Assembly: GCA_963930645.1 (NCBI GenBank)
Contig: OZ005651.1
Location: 330,603,527 to 330,667,526, forward strand
Source: Salticus scenicus
Taxonomy: Eukaryota > Arthropoda > Arachnida > Araneae > Salticidae
Length of the DNA: 64,000 nucleotides
Direction of reading: 5' to 3'
Shown in pieces: positions 37,371-47,164 of the stretch. Positions within the stretch are counted from its first letter, which is position 1; the number at the start of each line of letters is the position of its first letter. The translations under genes were made by a program, and so were the position numbers. The notes beneath the pieces are model-generated. The model was not told the origin of the DNA. It searched no databases and worked only from the letters and a program-made list of their open reading frames with translations.

Positions 37371-38264
37371 CTATGAGAGGTATTTCTATAAACCATATTT
37401 TCATAACTTTACTGTAGATATATCTTAGTGAAATTGAAATGTGTTATTCAAGTTCACTATCGGATGTTCCCTATTGAAAATGGAGTTTATACCTCTACTG
37501 GTTTGTGTACAGGGACACTCGGAAATATTTCAAAGCATTGTGTTCTATGAGAGGTATTTCTATAAACCATATTTTCATACCTTTACTGTAGACATATCTT
37601 AATGAAATTGAAATATGTTATTCAAGTTCACTATTGGATGTTTCCTGTATAAAATGGAGGAAATACCACCGCCGATTTATGTACAGGGACACTTAAAAGT
37701 ATTCCAAAGCATTGCGTTCTATGAGAGATATTTCTATAAATCAAATTTTAATAACTTTACTTTCCACGAAGTTTTAGAAAATTGAAATATGTTATTTATA
37801 TGCACAAAAATATGCTTTGCGTAGAATATAGCATGATTAGCATTACATTTACAGGGTGACACAAAAATATCCATTTATATTAAAAGCTATTAATAAAAAA
37901 TTGCTAGAATTGTACTTTCGTTTACATTAAGCGTTTTTAACACTTTCTAACATTTTTAAGTGTGAATATGATTTCAGTTTGTGTATCTGTCCATCTGCCA
38001 GTCTGCCCGCGCTCTAACTCCTGTAAATATTTATGGAATTTCTCGAAACTGATATATTTTATTAAAGTTCACTATCGGATGTTCCATATTGAAAATGGAG
38101 TGAATATCTCTTCTGGTTTGTGTACAGGGACACCGAAAAGCATTCCAAAGCATTGTGTTCTATGAGTGTTATTTTTATAAATATTTTACCTATAGAATGT
38201 TCCACATTTAAAATGACATTAATAGGTCCTGTATAACTAGTTTGTTTACAGGGACAACAACAAC

Positions 38265-38295
<31 letters not shown>

Positions 38296-38730
38296 CCAAT
38301 GCATTACGTTTTAGGACAGAATTTTTTTAAAGTTATATTTAAAAATCTTTCTATTGTAAAAATTATAAAAACATTGACATGTATTGTTAATATTCTAAAA
38401 TAATGTTTTGTATAGAATATGATATGATTAACATACTGATGTACAGGGCTACACTAAAATATTCAGAGAGATCAAAAGCTGTTATTATAATCTAATGACT
38501 GCATTTTCTTTTGCGTTAAGCCTTTTTAACACTTTCCAAAATGCCTACGAGTAATTTTAAATTGAATTAGTCTATCTGTATATTTTTCAGTCCTTCTGTC
38601 CGTTGTGTGATAACGTAGGCGAAGAATATTAAAAGTCATTCGATACAACAATTACGTGCAGTTGGAAAGTGTTACTAATCAATGCGTACTGCATGATTTT
38701 TCTTTCTTGTTGAATTTGTAACCAAAATAG
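37371..38730 (+). repeat. Compound 174-bp/TCTG repeat, second major copy
   Basis: CTATGAGAGGTATTTC occurs at 37371 and 37545, and CTATGAGAGATATTTC at 37719, giving an exact 174-bp period. A tail, a head (GTATCTGTCCATCTGCCAGT near 37982), another monomer and a terminal block (TGTGTGATAACGTAGGC, CTAATCAATGCGTACTGCATG at about 38603-38697) follow. A 29-nt poly(A) at 38265-38293 lies inside. Same order and same end as the 18605-22510 copy. Confidence 0.8.
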
Positions 38731-39098
38731 TCGGAACGAAAATATTTTGTATCTCTATGTAAAATCTCGTCTTATCCCGAAAAATTCCCGAGTCTCTCTC
38801 AAAGGACCCCGATTGTTGCTCTTTGGATTTCCAAGATGCTCAATTTTTACAATGATGAAATCAATTTTGTCGTCTGAAAATCTCATGCGGATTCAGTTAA
38901 AGCATGCTAATATTCTATTTGTTATATAGAATTTCTTTCTTCTGCTATAAGCAATATATCTGTATATTCTGAACAGTCTATCTGATGACTCCTGCTTCAA
39001 CAGATTTCTTTATACGCCGTTTGTACATAATAAAAACACAGAAGTATCCGGAGGTATTCCAAATTTCAGGAAACCGAATTACTTTAAATGACTAACGA
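38731..39098. other. Intergenic DNA, nothing recognised
   Basis: No domain in the short frames; no terminal repeats. Confidence 0.45.
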
Positions 39099-39441
39099 AG
39101 GCGCCATGTTTCCCATGTAATCAGAACAAGATCTTTTAGTTTCATTTACTAGCAAGCAGATCGAAATTTCACTTTCAGTTAGTTATTTTATATTCAATAG
39201 ACAATTACAAATTATTTTCAATTATAAAAATTATTTCTCCTGCTAAATTATTAATAAATACAGATATATGAAGTGGTATTAAAGCGAAAATGAGAAATTT
39301 CACATTTTTCAAAATTCTACAAAAATTCAATATAATTCAAAGATAAGATTAATTTAAAATTAATAGTTTAAGATTTTGTTTAAATAATTGATTAGAAAAA
39401 TAATCAAAGTGTAATGTTCCCAAAATGGAAACAATGGCGCC
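39099..39441. mobile_element. MITE-like element with AGGCGCCAT TIR
   Basis: AGGCGCCATGTTTCCCATGT (39099) is inverted, with mismatches, at 39415-39441 (GTTCCCAAAATGGAAACAAT then GGCGCCT). A related single end occurs at about 37079-37102 (AAATGGGAACAATAGCACCT). No target duplication is evident. Non-coding. Confidence 0.5.
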
Positions 39442-39569
39442 TGTGTTAACTTATAAATCAATTCACAGTATAATACCAAAATATATGTACAGTATATTGT
39501 AATATGTAATAATGTAATGATTCAGACTTGCCAACTTTTTAATTTATTCTGTGAAATTTTTAGGACCCG

Positions 39570-39602
<33 letters not shown>

Positions 39603-40464
39603 ACACTATTATTATTATTATTATTATTATTATTATCATGAGTGTAGTTTTCTTCTTACTTAATCGTAATTACATATTTTTTAATTAAACCCTAATTGCA
39701 ATTCCTTTAAGAGACAAGGGAAGTTTAAATTATTATTATTACTAGCTATTATGACCGTTCTTTGCACAGGAATTTATTTATTATTCACAGTATATTTTTA
39801 AAAATATATATATTTGTCTTCGTTGAAGCTTACTATGCTGATGAAGATAGAGAATAGGTTATTATACCTAATAAGTATAATTTGTAAATTTTCACTCAAT
39901 ATATATATATAAAGTTGAGAATTGTAAATCATTTTACAATTTAACATTCAATAGATACATTTTTAATGCCAACAACAATCAAATTATAATTTCAAATCAG
40001 GATAAATTTTAGCACACAAGTGTTACATAAATAATTTCATTTACTTTCATCAAATTAATTGACTAAAGCCATTATTGATTAAATTTGAAATTAATACTTA
40101 CGCAAATGATGACTTATTGGACCCAATACACGTAAGCCAACAAGGAATGAATTTTTAGTTTGAAATTTAAAAAAGTTATCCATCAGAAAATATTAATTTT
40201 ATTTAATAATAATAATAATAATAATAAACTGAAGCAAAAATATTTTGAAATCGGAAATGTAATTTGAAAATGCTCAATACTAGAAGTCAGGGGACAGTCA
40301 TCATCAGGGAACATCAGTCATCATCAGGGAACATATCCTTTAGAAAAAGAACTGCTATATAGCGAGATTTCGGAAAACTGTACAGCTAAATTAAGCCAAA
40401 ATCGCAGTGCATGTTCCTGTCTTTCGACAATACCCAACACTGAAAAGTAAATAATATATATATA
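39442..40464. other. Intergenic DNA before the LTR element
   Basis: Poly(T) of 30 at 39572-39601 followed by (ATT)n, (AAT)n at about 40207-40226 and a 20-bp tandem repeat (AGTCATCATCAGGGAACAT) near 40297-40333. An (AT)n run abuts the 5' LTR. Confidence 0.6.
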
Positions 40465-40963
40465 TGTAGTAACAAGTTCTTCTTTTCCCCTAACCTTGCT
40501 TGCCCGCAACTGCTGAATCCAAGGCTACGTAGTTTAGTTTCTGTTTCCCGTACTCTCTCTAGCTGATCATTGACGGCGTATCAGAATATGAGAGGAAGTG
40601 CGTGCTTATGACGTGAATGACGCTACTTCCTGAACAGGCCGCTGCTAAGAGCGTTTGGAGGATAGAAATTCAGTTTCGACGGAGAGTTGATGAAGCTTGC
40701 ATACTTGACGGATGCAATGCTTGTATTTGATAACTTTGTTTATCGTGTTTCGACGAAATTAAAAAGTGAAATAATAAATAAATAATTTATATCACGAACA
40801 GTACGACGTCGACGGACATTACCTAAGTAACATCCTGATTTACCAACGTTTTTATGTAAATATTTGTACATATTAATTCTTTATTAAATTTTAAGTAATT
40901 AGTAAATAATAGAATTAGTATTTAATTGTTCTTAAATGCCCACAATTGACTTGAGACCACATC
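40465..40963 (+). repeat. 5' LTR, 499 bp
   Basis: Starts TGTAGTAACAAGTTCTTC and ends GACTTGAGACCACA (TG...CA borders). Differs from the 3' LTR by a 7-bp indel region near 40550, a 2-bp indel near the right end (TATATT versus TATT) and a few substitutions. Confidence 0.95.
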
Positions 40964-41178
40964 AGAAGTGGGATTAAGAATGTGGGATAAAGAATGAATC
41001 GTGAAATTTATGTGATAAAGGATAAATCGAAGTTTTAATTTAACTTAAACTTCGGATTGAACGCGATAAAGGATAGAACGTTTACCTTTATAAAATGTGA
41101 ACTCTTTTTTTTTTTTTTAACTTTTTGCGAACGGTATTCTTAAAAATGATGATGCACCTGGACTGATAAAATATAAGT

Positions 41179-41500
41179 TTATAAACTGAACTTTTAAATT
41201 ATAAACTGAACTTTTAAATTATAAACTGAACTTTTACAGCTGAACTGTGATAAGTGGTGAATTATAAAGTTTTTATTTATGGTGTGACATTCGACTATGT
41301 AAATAAAGGAGTGATAAAGTGTGATATGCTCTTCAAAGTTCTCAAGGATTAAAAAACGGCAAAACGACTGGATAAAGATTTGAATAAAAATTCAGAACAC
41401 CTGCAGTTTTGATTCTACAAAGTGCAAGGATTAAAAAAACGACAAATCGACCGAATGGAGATTTAAATAAAATTTAGAACAACAGCTGTTTCTGCTCTAC
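41179..41500 (+). repeat. Leader repeats of the LTR element
   Basis: Three copies of TTATAAACTGAACTTTTA lie at about 41179-41236. A further duplicated block (GGATTAAAAAACG...ACTGGATAAAG / GGATTAAAAAAACG...CCGAATGGAG) starts at about 41347 and 41429. A splice-donor-like AAGGTACGT occurs at about 41500-41508, just before the first ORF; its use is unknown. Confidence 0.6.
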
Positions 41501-41530
41501 AAAGGTACGTACATTTTATTTTGTTATACA

Positions 41531-42172
41531 ATGGTTTCCTTAGGGGATATTCCCAAAATTGGCGCTGCACTGAGGACTGAGAACTATAGTAAAATTAAAA
41601 TTCTGCATCGGTTTTTATTCGATGATAACGGCGATCGCAGGAACAGATGCAGAATAAAAAAATTCTCAGGATTCACTTTCGCCATTGGCGACGAAAAATA
41701 CATTGAAAAACAAAAAATAATTGATGACAATTTTTCTTTGAACGAACTCGTTCTTATTTGTAATATATTAAATGTCCCTTTTGATGGGAGCAAAAACGAA
41801 TTGCGAGATCGACTGTTGTTAAATCTGTGCGACACAGAATTACTAAAACAAGGAAATTCCGAAAATAATTCAGATGAGGAAGATTCTCAGAATGAATCGA
41901 GCAGTGAATCCGAAAGTAGTGGCGATGATGACGTCGAAAAAATTGACTCCTCTGTGCAATGCCATATGAATGATAATAAGTGCTATGAAAATAATTGTGA
42001 TTATGATGATGGCAAAATTAAAAAAAGTGAAAATTGTAATAATGGATCACTTGGTGCAACTGTTTCTTTCAATGATTTTGAAAATTCCATGTCTAAATTT
42101 AGCGGCGAACCGCATGAAAATATTATTGAATTTTTTTCCGAATTTGAAGAATTGTCAATAATGTTTAAGTGA
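41531..42172 (+). CDS. Gag N-terminal ORF with DEK/SAP-like segment
   Basis: A 213-residue frame from ATG at 41531. Residues 3-40 (SLGDIPKIG..., ILHRFLF) and 43-50 (KKFSGFTF), followed by a SAP-like helix-extended loop-helix at about 68-97 (LNELVLICNILNVP, KNELRDRLL), match the order and key residues of the DNA-binding region of the chromatin protein DEK. Residues 109-140 are a Ser/Asp/Glu-rich acidic tract, also DEK-like. Residues 185-213 (SKFSGEP, FFSEFEEL) begin a retrotransposon Gag domain, which continues in another frame at 42204. The stop at 42170 thus reflects a frameshift in this copy. Whether the DEK resemblance is capture of a host gene or convergence on a SAP fold needs alignment. 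Confidence 0.75.
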   Translation: MVSLGDIPKIGAALRTENYSKIKILHRFLFDDNGDRRNRCRIKKFSGFTFAIGDEKYIEKQKIIDDNFSLNELVLICNILNVPFDGSKNELRDRLLLNLCDTELLKQGNSENNSDEEDSQNESSSESESSGDDDVEKIDSSVQCHMNDNKCYENNCDYDDGKIKKSENCNNGSLGATVSFNDFENSMSKFSGEPHENIIEFFSEFEELSIMFK

Positions 42173-42203
42173 ACTACAAAAAATTGTTTTCTGTAAGGGA
42201 TCG

Positions 42204-43814
42204 TTGAGCGGAAACGCTCTTCTCTTCATTAAATCCGAAAAAGGATTATTGACTTATAAAAAATTAAAAAATGCACTAATTAATGAGTTTAAAATCGAGG
42301 TAAATTCCGCCTCTTTACACGAAATGCTGAGTAAAAAGAAAATGAAAACTAATGAATCAGTTACGGAATATTATTTTAAAATGCGTGAATTGTCAAAAAA
42401 CGGGCACATTGATGATGCCGCAATAATGCACTACGTGATCCAAGGAATTAGTGACAAACTTGAAAATAAAGTCATTTTATATGGTGCAAAAAATCTTCGC
42501 GAATTCAAAGAGAAAATAAAATTATACGAAATGTATAAAAGAGATAATGAGAAAAATAAATTTAAATTTGATAGAATTGAAAAAGTAGAATACAGTGCAA
42601 AATTGAAACCCATCAAACATAATGTATATGAAAAATTTAGTCCTAAAAATGAAGTAAATAAAATATGTTATAATTGTGGTGAAAAAAACCACTTATCTAG
42701 CCCCCATAGAATAAGAGGTTTTAAGTACTTTACTTGCAAACAATTCGGGCATAAAAGTTCGGAGTGCCCAGGTCTGAAACCAGAAGTTGATGCATTATAT
42801 ATTGGTGTAAATCGTAATTTGAACAAAAACATTTTGATTAATAATGTAAATTTCAGCGGTATAGTCGATACAGGAAGTGAAGCAACATTGTTGCGTAAAA
42901 ATGCTTTTGAAAAATTAAATGTTAATAGATTAAATTTTATGAGTACTACTTTGAAGGGGATCGGGAAAAGTTCAATAAAACCGTTAGGCTCATTGGATGT
43001 CGATCTTAAAGTTGATGATTTTGAAACCAAAACTAACATTTATGTTGTAGAAAATGACGTGATACCCTATGATATAATTATCGGTATGAATGTATTAATG
43101 CTGGGTGAAACAACAATTAATGAAAAAGGTATCTCTGTAAAAAATAAGTCTAATTCTCTCGAGGTAAATTTAGTAACAGTACTTCCAGTAAATACATATC
43201 AAAGTGAAATTAAATTGAATGTTGTTATTGATGCCCCTATTAACTGTAAGAACAAATTTTTTGAGGAATCGCTAGAAATAAATACAACAGTGAATAATGT
43301 TAAAAAGTGTGAAGATGTAACCCCTCAACCAATTATGCTGTCAAAAAAATCATTAGAATCCTCCGTAAAAGCCGTAAGTGAAAATGACGATGAAGACGAA
43401 AATGACGAAAGTGATGACGATAAGATGCTTTTAGAGGACGATAGTAGTGTAAATGATGACAGTGAGGAAGAAGAGGAGCCTCGACAACAGAAGCAAAGTC
43501 AGACGAGCATTTTCCAGATAGATGATGATAGTGATGAAGAGGAGGAGCCGTGCCGAAAGGGACGAAGTCAGACGAATGTGTACCGAATGAAGTCACCAAG
43601 GCAAGAAAACACTTATTTGAAGAAAAACGAGAAACAAGTCCTACTTGGAAAAATTTCACAGTTAGCCGAAGAGTTGAAAGAGCTAAAAGAAAAAGATGAC
43701 GAGAATTCCGAACTCCTTAGAAGAAAGAAATCCAGAAAAAAGCTATCGACAATAGATTCCACTGAGTGTAAAAGACAGAATTTGCCAAAAGAAGAGACTG
43801 CCAGTGTAAATTGA
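42204..43814 (+). CDS. Gag core, aspartic protease and acidic/coiled-coil region
   Basis: A 536-residue frame, in the +1 frame relative to the ORF ending at 42172. The first codon is TTG, so the true product probably began upstream before a frameshift. Residues 1-112 are a Gag core (LLFIKSEKG, LINEFK, SVTEYYFKM). Residues 155-188 hold two zinc-knuckle remnants; the first has His168 where Cys is expected and the second has Tyr175 instead of its first Cys. Residues 195-310 are a retropepsin-type protease with DTGS at 222-225 and YDIIIG at 289-294. Residues 391-449 contain acidic tracts and 474-505 a charged heptad-like coiled coil. No reverse transcriptase follows, unlike autonomous relatives. 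Confidence 0.85.
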   Translation: MSGNALLFIKSEKGLLTYKKLKNALINEFKIEVNSASLHEMLSKKKMKTNESVTEYYFKMRELSKNGHIDDAAIMHYVIQGISDKLENKVILYGAKNLREFKEKIKLYEMYKRDNEKNKFKFDRIEKVEYSAKLKPIKHNVYEKFSPKNEVNKICYNCGEKNHLSSPHRIRGFKYFTCKQFGHKSSECPGLKPEVDALYIGVNRNLNKNILINNVNFSGIVDTGSEATLLRKNAFEKLNVNRLNFMSTTLKGIGKSSIKPLGSLDVDLKVDDFETKTNIYVVENDVIPYDIIIGMNVLMLGETTINEKGISVKNKSNSLEVNLVTVLPVNTYQSEIKLNVVIDAPINCKNKFFEESLEINTTVNNVKKCEDVTPQPIMLSKKSLESSVKAVSENDDEDENDESDDDKMLLEDDSSVNDDSEEEEEPRQQKQSQTSIFQIDDDSDEEEEPCRKGRSQTNVYRMKSPRQENTYLKKNEKQVLLGKISQLAEELKELKEKDDENSELLRRKKSRKKLSTIDSTECKRQNLPKEETASVN

Positions 43815-44308
43815 AAAAGTTGTTCATCCCATCACTTCCATTGACGACCACAATTAGCGAGATAGCCATATTATTTCCCAAAGCTGTACAAATAAAATTA
43901 GAAGTTTTCCCTACATATAAGACTGCCATTATAGACTTTTCGACTGAACTTGATGCAACAGAAACTTTAAAAGACATTAAAACTGAAAATGATCGATTAG
44001 AGGGTCTCGAGTTCGAGTCCCAAAGTAACTCCGAGTCCCAAAATAAAGATTTGAGTACACATATCAATAAACAATTTTCTAGAGTTAAAAAGAAAAATAA
44101 AACAAAATGCAAGTTGAGTAGACAACCACCAAAAACTGTTACCATAAGCAACCAAGTTGCCGTAAAGCCAAAATTGACTTTTTCCTGTGACTATGCAACA
44201 ATAAAAATGAAAAATGATAATATTGATGAAAAAGTTAGAAATGGATGCCATGAAGGCTCCCATTGCATATCTACTCAAGCTAAAATCCTCAGACATAGGA
44301 TCACTTAG
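43811..44308 (+). CDS. RRM-like tail, possibly nucleolin-derived
   Basis: A 165-residue frame overlapping the end of the upstream ORF by 4 bp in a different phase. It starts with TTG, so the start is arbitrary and the segment was probably read as one protein with the preceding ORF before a frameshift. Residues 4-10 (LFIPSLP) resemble RNP2, 36-45 (YKTAIIDFST) RNP1, and 47-56 the second helix (LDATETLKDI), giving a beta-alpha-beta-beta-alpha RRM order. The acidic tracts just upstream plus an RRM recall nucleolin. Residues 70-165 are basic and Ser/Asn-rich without a known domain. RNP aromatic residues are mostly missing, so RNA binding is doubtful. The RRM call is moderately sure; the nucleolin origin is tentative. 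Confidence 0.55.
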   Translation: MKKLFIPSLPLTTTISEIAILFPKAVQIKLEVFPTYKTAIIDFSTELDATETLKDIKTENDRLEGLEFESQSNSESQNKDLSTHINKQFSRVKKKNKTKCKLSRQPPKTVTISNQVAVKPKLTFSCDYATIKMKNDNIDEKVRNGCHEGSHCISTQAKILRHRIT

Positions 44309-44376
44309 CTTAAAAGCACAAATATGAAAATTTGTAAAAAAAAAACTGTAAATAAGTATGTTATTATTTTGTGTTG

Positions 44377-44403
44377 CTTTTTTTTTTTTTTTTTTTTTTT
44401 TTT
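44377..44403. repeat. Poly(T) of 27 just upstream of the 3' LTR
   Basis: Lies where a polypurine tract would be expected nearby. The 46 bp between it and the LTR (GTGACCGCCTGGAGGACCAG...) are GC-rich and not a classic polypurine tract. Confidence 0.8.
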
Positions 44404-44449
44404 CAGTGTGACCGCCTGGAGGACCAGCCGGATGCAGGACGGCCGATCT

Positions 44450-44953
44450 TGTAGTAACAAGTTCTTCTTTTCCCCTAACCTTGCTTGCCCGCAACTGCTG
44501 AATCCAAGGCTACGTAGTTTAGTTTCTGTTTCCCGTACTCAGAAGCCTAGCTAGCTGATCATTGACGGAGTATCAGAATATGAGAGGAAGTGCGTGCTTA
44601 TGACGTGAATGACGCTACTTCCTGAACAGGCCGCTGCTAAGAGCGTTTGGAGGATAGAAATTCAGTTTCGACGGAGAGTTGATGAAGCTTGCATACTTGA
44701 CGGATGCAATGCTTGTATTTGATAACTTTGTTTTTCGTGTTTCGACGAAATTAAAAAGTGAAATAATAAATAAATAATTTATATCACGAACAGCACGACG
44801 TCGACGGACATTACCTAAGTAACATCCTGATTTACCAACGTTTTTATGTAAATATTTGTACATATTAATTCTTTATTAAATTTTAAGTAATTAGTAAATA
44901 ATAGAATTAGTATTTAATTGTTCTTAAATGCCCACAATTGACTTGAGACCACA
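44450..44953 (+). repeat. 3' LTR, 504 bp
   Basis: Same TG...CA borders as the 5' copy. Carries AGAAGCCTAGCT where the 5' copy has a shorter sequence, and GCACGACG versus GTACGACG. AATAAATAAATAATTT near 44764-44779 could include a polyadenylation signal. Confidence 0.95.
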
Positions 44954-45341
44954 CGTATATATACTGGAACAATATAAATTGCTATGATTAGCTATATTGT
45001 TTTACGAAATCGATGCAGCTTTCACAGCTTTATGAAGTGCATGCCCCCTGGCGCGTTTTTACTTCTAATTTTAAGCATTTTTATCCAATTATTATTTCTG
45101 TGGTCCTTTAGTTATTTTTCTCTGTCATTACCTTTAATGGTCCTTTTTTTATTATTATCATTCATGTCGGTGTAAGTAATTTAAATTGTTTTTGTCTCTT
45201 GTTCGTTCTTAATCTGTATCGCAACATTTTTGTGTCAGTCTTACCTATAAGTTAAAATCAGTTCTATTTTTGTTGTGTTGGTATTGTTTTGTATCTATTA
45301 ATTGCTAAATTTTATGGTTTAATTTTATTACGATATCTATC

Positions 45342-45390
<49 letters not shown>

Positions 45391-45539
45391 ATAAAATTTA
45401 AATATAGAATGGAATAAAACTTGAATTATTAAATATATAGAACTAGAACAGAGTTTTTATAAACCAAAGCGCAAATGCAGCAAAAGGAAATATAAAACTA
45501 TAATAAATAAGCAAAATAATTAAAGCCAGATGAAAAATT
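44954..45539. other. Intergenic DNA with (AT)n
   Basis: (AT)n at about 45346-45388. The hydrophobic 63-residue frame at 44984-45175 is AT-driven and unsupported. The region may contain flanking parts of the Penelope-like element. Confidence 0.5.
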
Positions 45540-46960
45540 AATCCCAAAACACATGAGGGCCTTCATCAGGGGAGCTCCCCCATGTAGGGAAAGGAAAATG
45601 AGAAGTTTCTGACGAAACGCTGGTAATTTAACCAAATAACATGTTTCTAGCCCCCAAGTTCTCACAGATAGAAGCAAGACCACACAGCAAACGAATTTTA
45701 ATTAATACAAAGCATAAAAAGCAATTAAATTCAGAAATCAAGTACAAAATATAATACATCAATATAAAATACAAGAATATAAAATACAAGAATATAAATA
45801 ATGCAAGAATATATAAATACATACCAGGACAAACTCGAATAGTCATTAGAATATGGAAAATTGAACCCCCCCCCCCCCCATTATAAACATAGAACCCGCT
45901 TCAGCTAGTAGGACCACTTACCAGTACTTAAATGTCGCTCAAAATGGAACAACAAACCTTAATTGGGATTGTGATCAAGAATACTGAAATGTTTATTGAT
46001 AACAAAAACAGGATAGCGGTTAACAGTTAGTAAGTTTTTAAGATTTTTCAAAGCCAGATTCAGGTCTAAATTGTTATTGCAAATCATTTTAATTCTGTTT
46101 ATTTGCGTAAACATAATATTTTTTAAAGCTTTAAGACTAATACAAGAGAACCAATTTGTTAAATTACAAACTTTAAAGTTAAAATCTTGCCTTTTATCAT
46201 AAATCCCAATAAACCAGTTTTTTTTTTTTTTTTTTTTTTTAAATCCAGGAAAGAAGTTTGGTCCTCAGAGTCAGTACGGTTTAAGACAAGATCGGATGGA
46301 TAGATTTCAGCTGCATATTTCGCAAAATCAACACAGTTTATTGCTATAACATCATCAATATACCTATAAAACTTAATATCTTTGAATTTTTTTTCAAACA
46401 TAAACAAAAAAATTTTGGCGAAGGCACTCGAGTAACTTGTTCCCATCGGGATACCGTGAATTTGTAAAAAATTATCAACACCGTTAAACAAAACATTTTT
46501 GAAGATGCAAAATTTAATAAGGTTAATCCAGTAAACTTTTTCGCAGTCTATTACATGACAAAATTCTTCGTAAATTTTTCAAAAATTTCTAGAACCAAGT
46601 AATGTGGGATACAACCAAAAAGATTTTCAAAATCATAAGTATTAATTGTAAAAATATTTTCTGAATTTTCTTTAAAATATTTTAAAATTGGGTAATTATT
46701 TTTGATGATACTGCAATTATCGTCTGACTCTAAAGTGTTTAAGATATTATTGAGTAAATAAAAAAGTTTTTTACTGGCCTTATAATTATAAGCAAAATTA
46801 CCACAAGTAACAAAACGAAATTAAATGGGATTTTTATGAAATTTAACATTAATAAATAGGTATGGAAAATTAAAACTGTTTCTATTTATATTGAGTTTTT
46901 TATCAAAAGCCCCAGCATTGAGGTAGGATGGCCAAGTGAAATCGTTAAGAAAAACTTTTG
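45540..46960 (-). pseudogene. Penelope-like element reverse transcriptase relic
   Basis: Minus-strand frames from about 46960 down to 45960 together give a Penelope-type RT. FHKNPI precedes FRFVTCGNF (about 46830-46790). TYDFENLFGCIPH lies near 46640-46600, and HGIPMGTSYSSAFAKIFLF is followed by FYRYIDDVIA with the catalytic YIDD at about 46350-46370. FLDL then ends at a poly(T) run of 23 (46218-46240), and the thumb-like remainder (YDKRQDFNF..., LLTVNRYPVF) continues in another frame to about 46010. Stops near 46820 and 46550 and the frame change show it is dead. Penelope elements copy RNA into DNA and usually carry a GIY-YIG nuclease, which was not found here. 45540-45620 may be its 3' flank. 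Confidence 0.75.
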
Positions 46961-47164
46961 CTTAATTTTTTTTTTTATATATTTTTTAAATTCATTATAT
47001 TTTTAATATGTACTCAAAAGTATAAATTTTCACAAGAGATCGACAAATAAGAAATATAAGCAACTAGGTATTTTACAGAAATTTTAAACAAAAATTAAGA
47101 TGCCTTTCCGCAATCTATCCTAGAATCTGAAAGAATCTCTTTTATTATTATGGAAGAAAAATGA

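Larger units (their letters stand above)
40465..44953 (+). mobile_element. Non-autonomous Ty3/gypsy-like LTR element with host-gene-like segments
   Basis: Two near-identical LTRs (40465-40963, 44450-44953) enclose a 3486-bp internal region. In order it encodes a DEK/SAP-like segment, a Gag core, degenerate CCHC knuckles and a DTGS aspartic protease. Then come acidic tracts, a coiled coil and an RRM-like segment. Reverse transcriptase, RNase H and integrase are absent, so mobility would need enzymes in trans. The Gag and protease style suggests Ty3/gypsy. LTR similarity implies a recent insertion. No clean target duplication is seen: flanks are ATATA on the left and CGTAT on the right. The primer-binding site (sequence after the LTR begins TCAGAAGTGGGAT) was not matched to a tRNA. 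Confidence 0.85.

Noticed and set aside
40324..40509. Minus-strand frame starting MRASKVRGKEELVTT, seen again at 43997-44494
   Set aside because: The shared start is simply antisense LTR sequence present in both LTRs.
42668..43039. 123-residue minus-strand frame opposite the Gag-protease ORF
   Set aside because: Shadow of the plus-strand protease region, with no domain of its own; the same applies to 43333-43659 and 43717-44151.
44003..44022. B-box-like GAGTTCGAGTCCC suggesting a tRNA
   Set aside because: Lies inside the RRM-tail ORF, with no A box or cloverleaf around it.
44984..45175. Hydrophobic 63-residue frame that could be a membrane peptide
   Set aside because: T-rich DNA translates to Phe/Leu by composition, and there is no supporting context.
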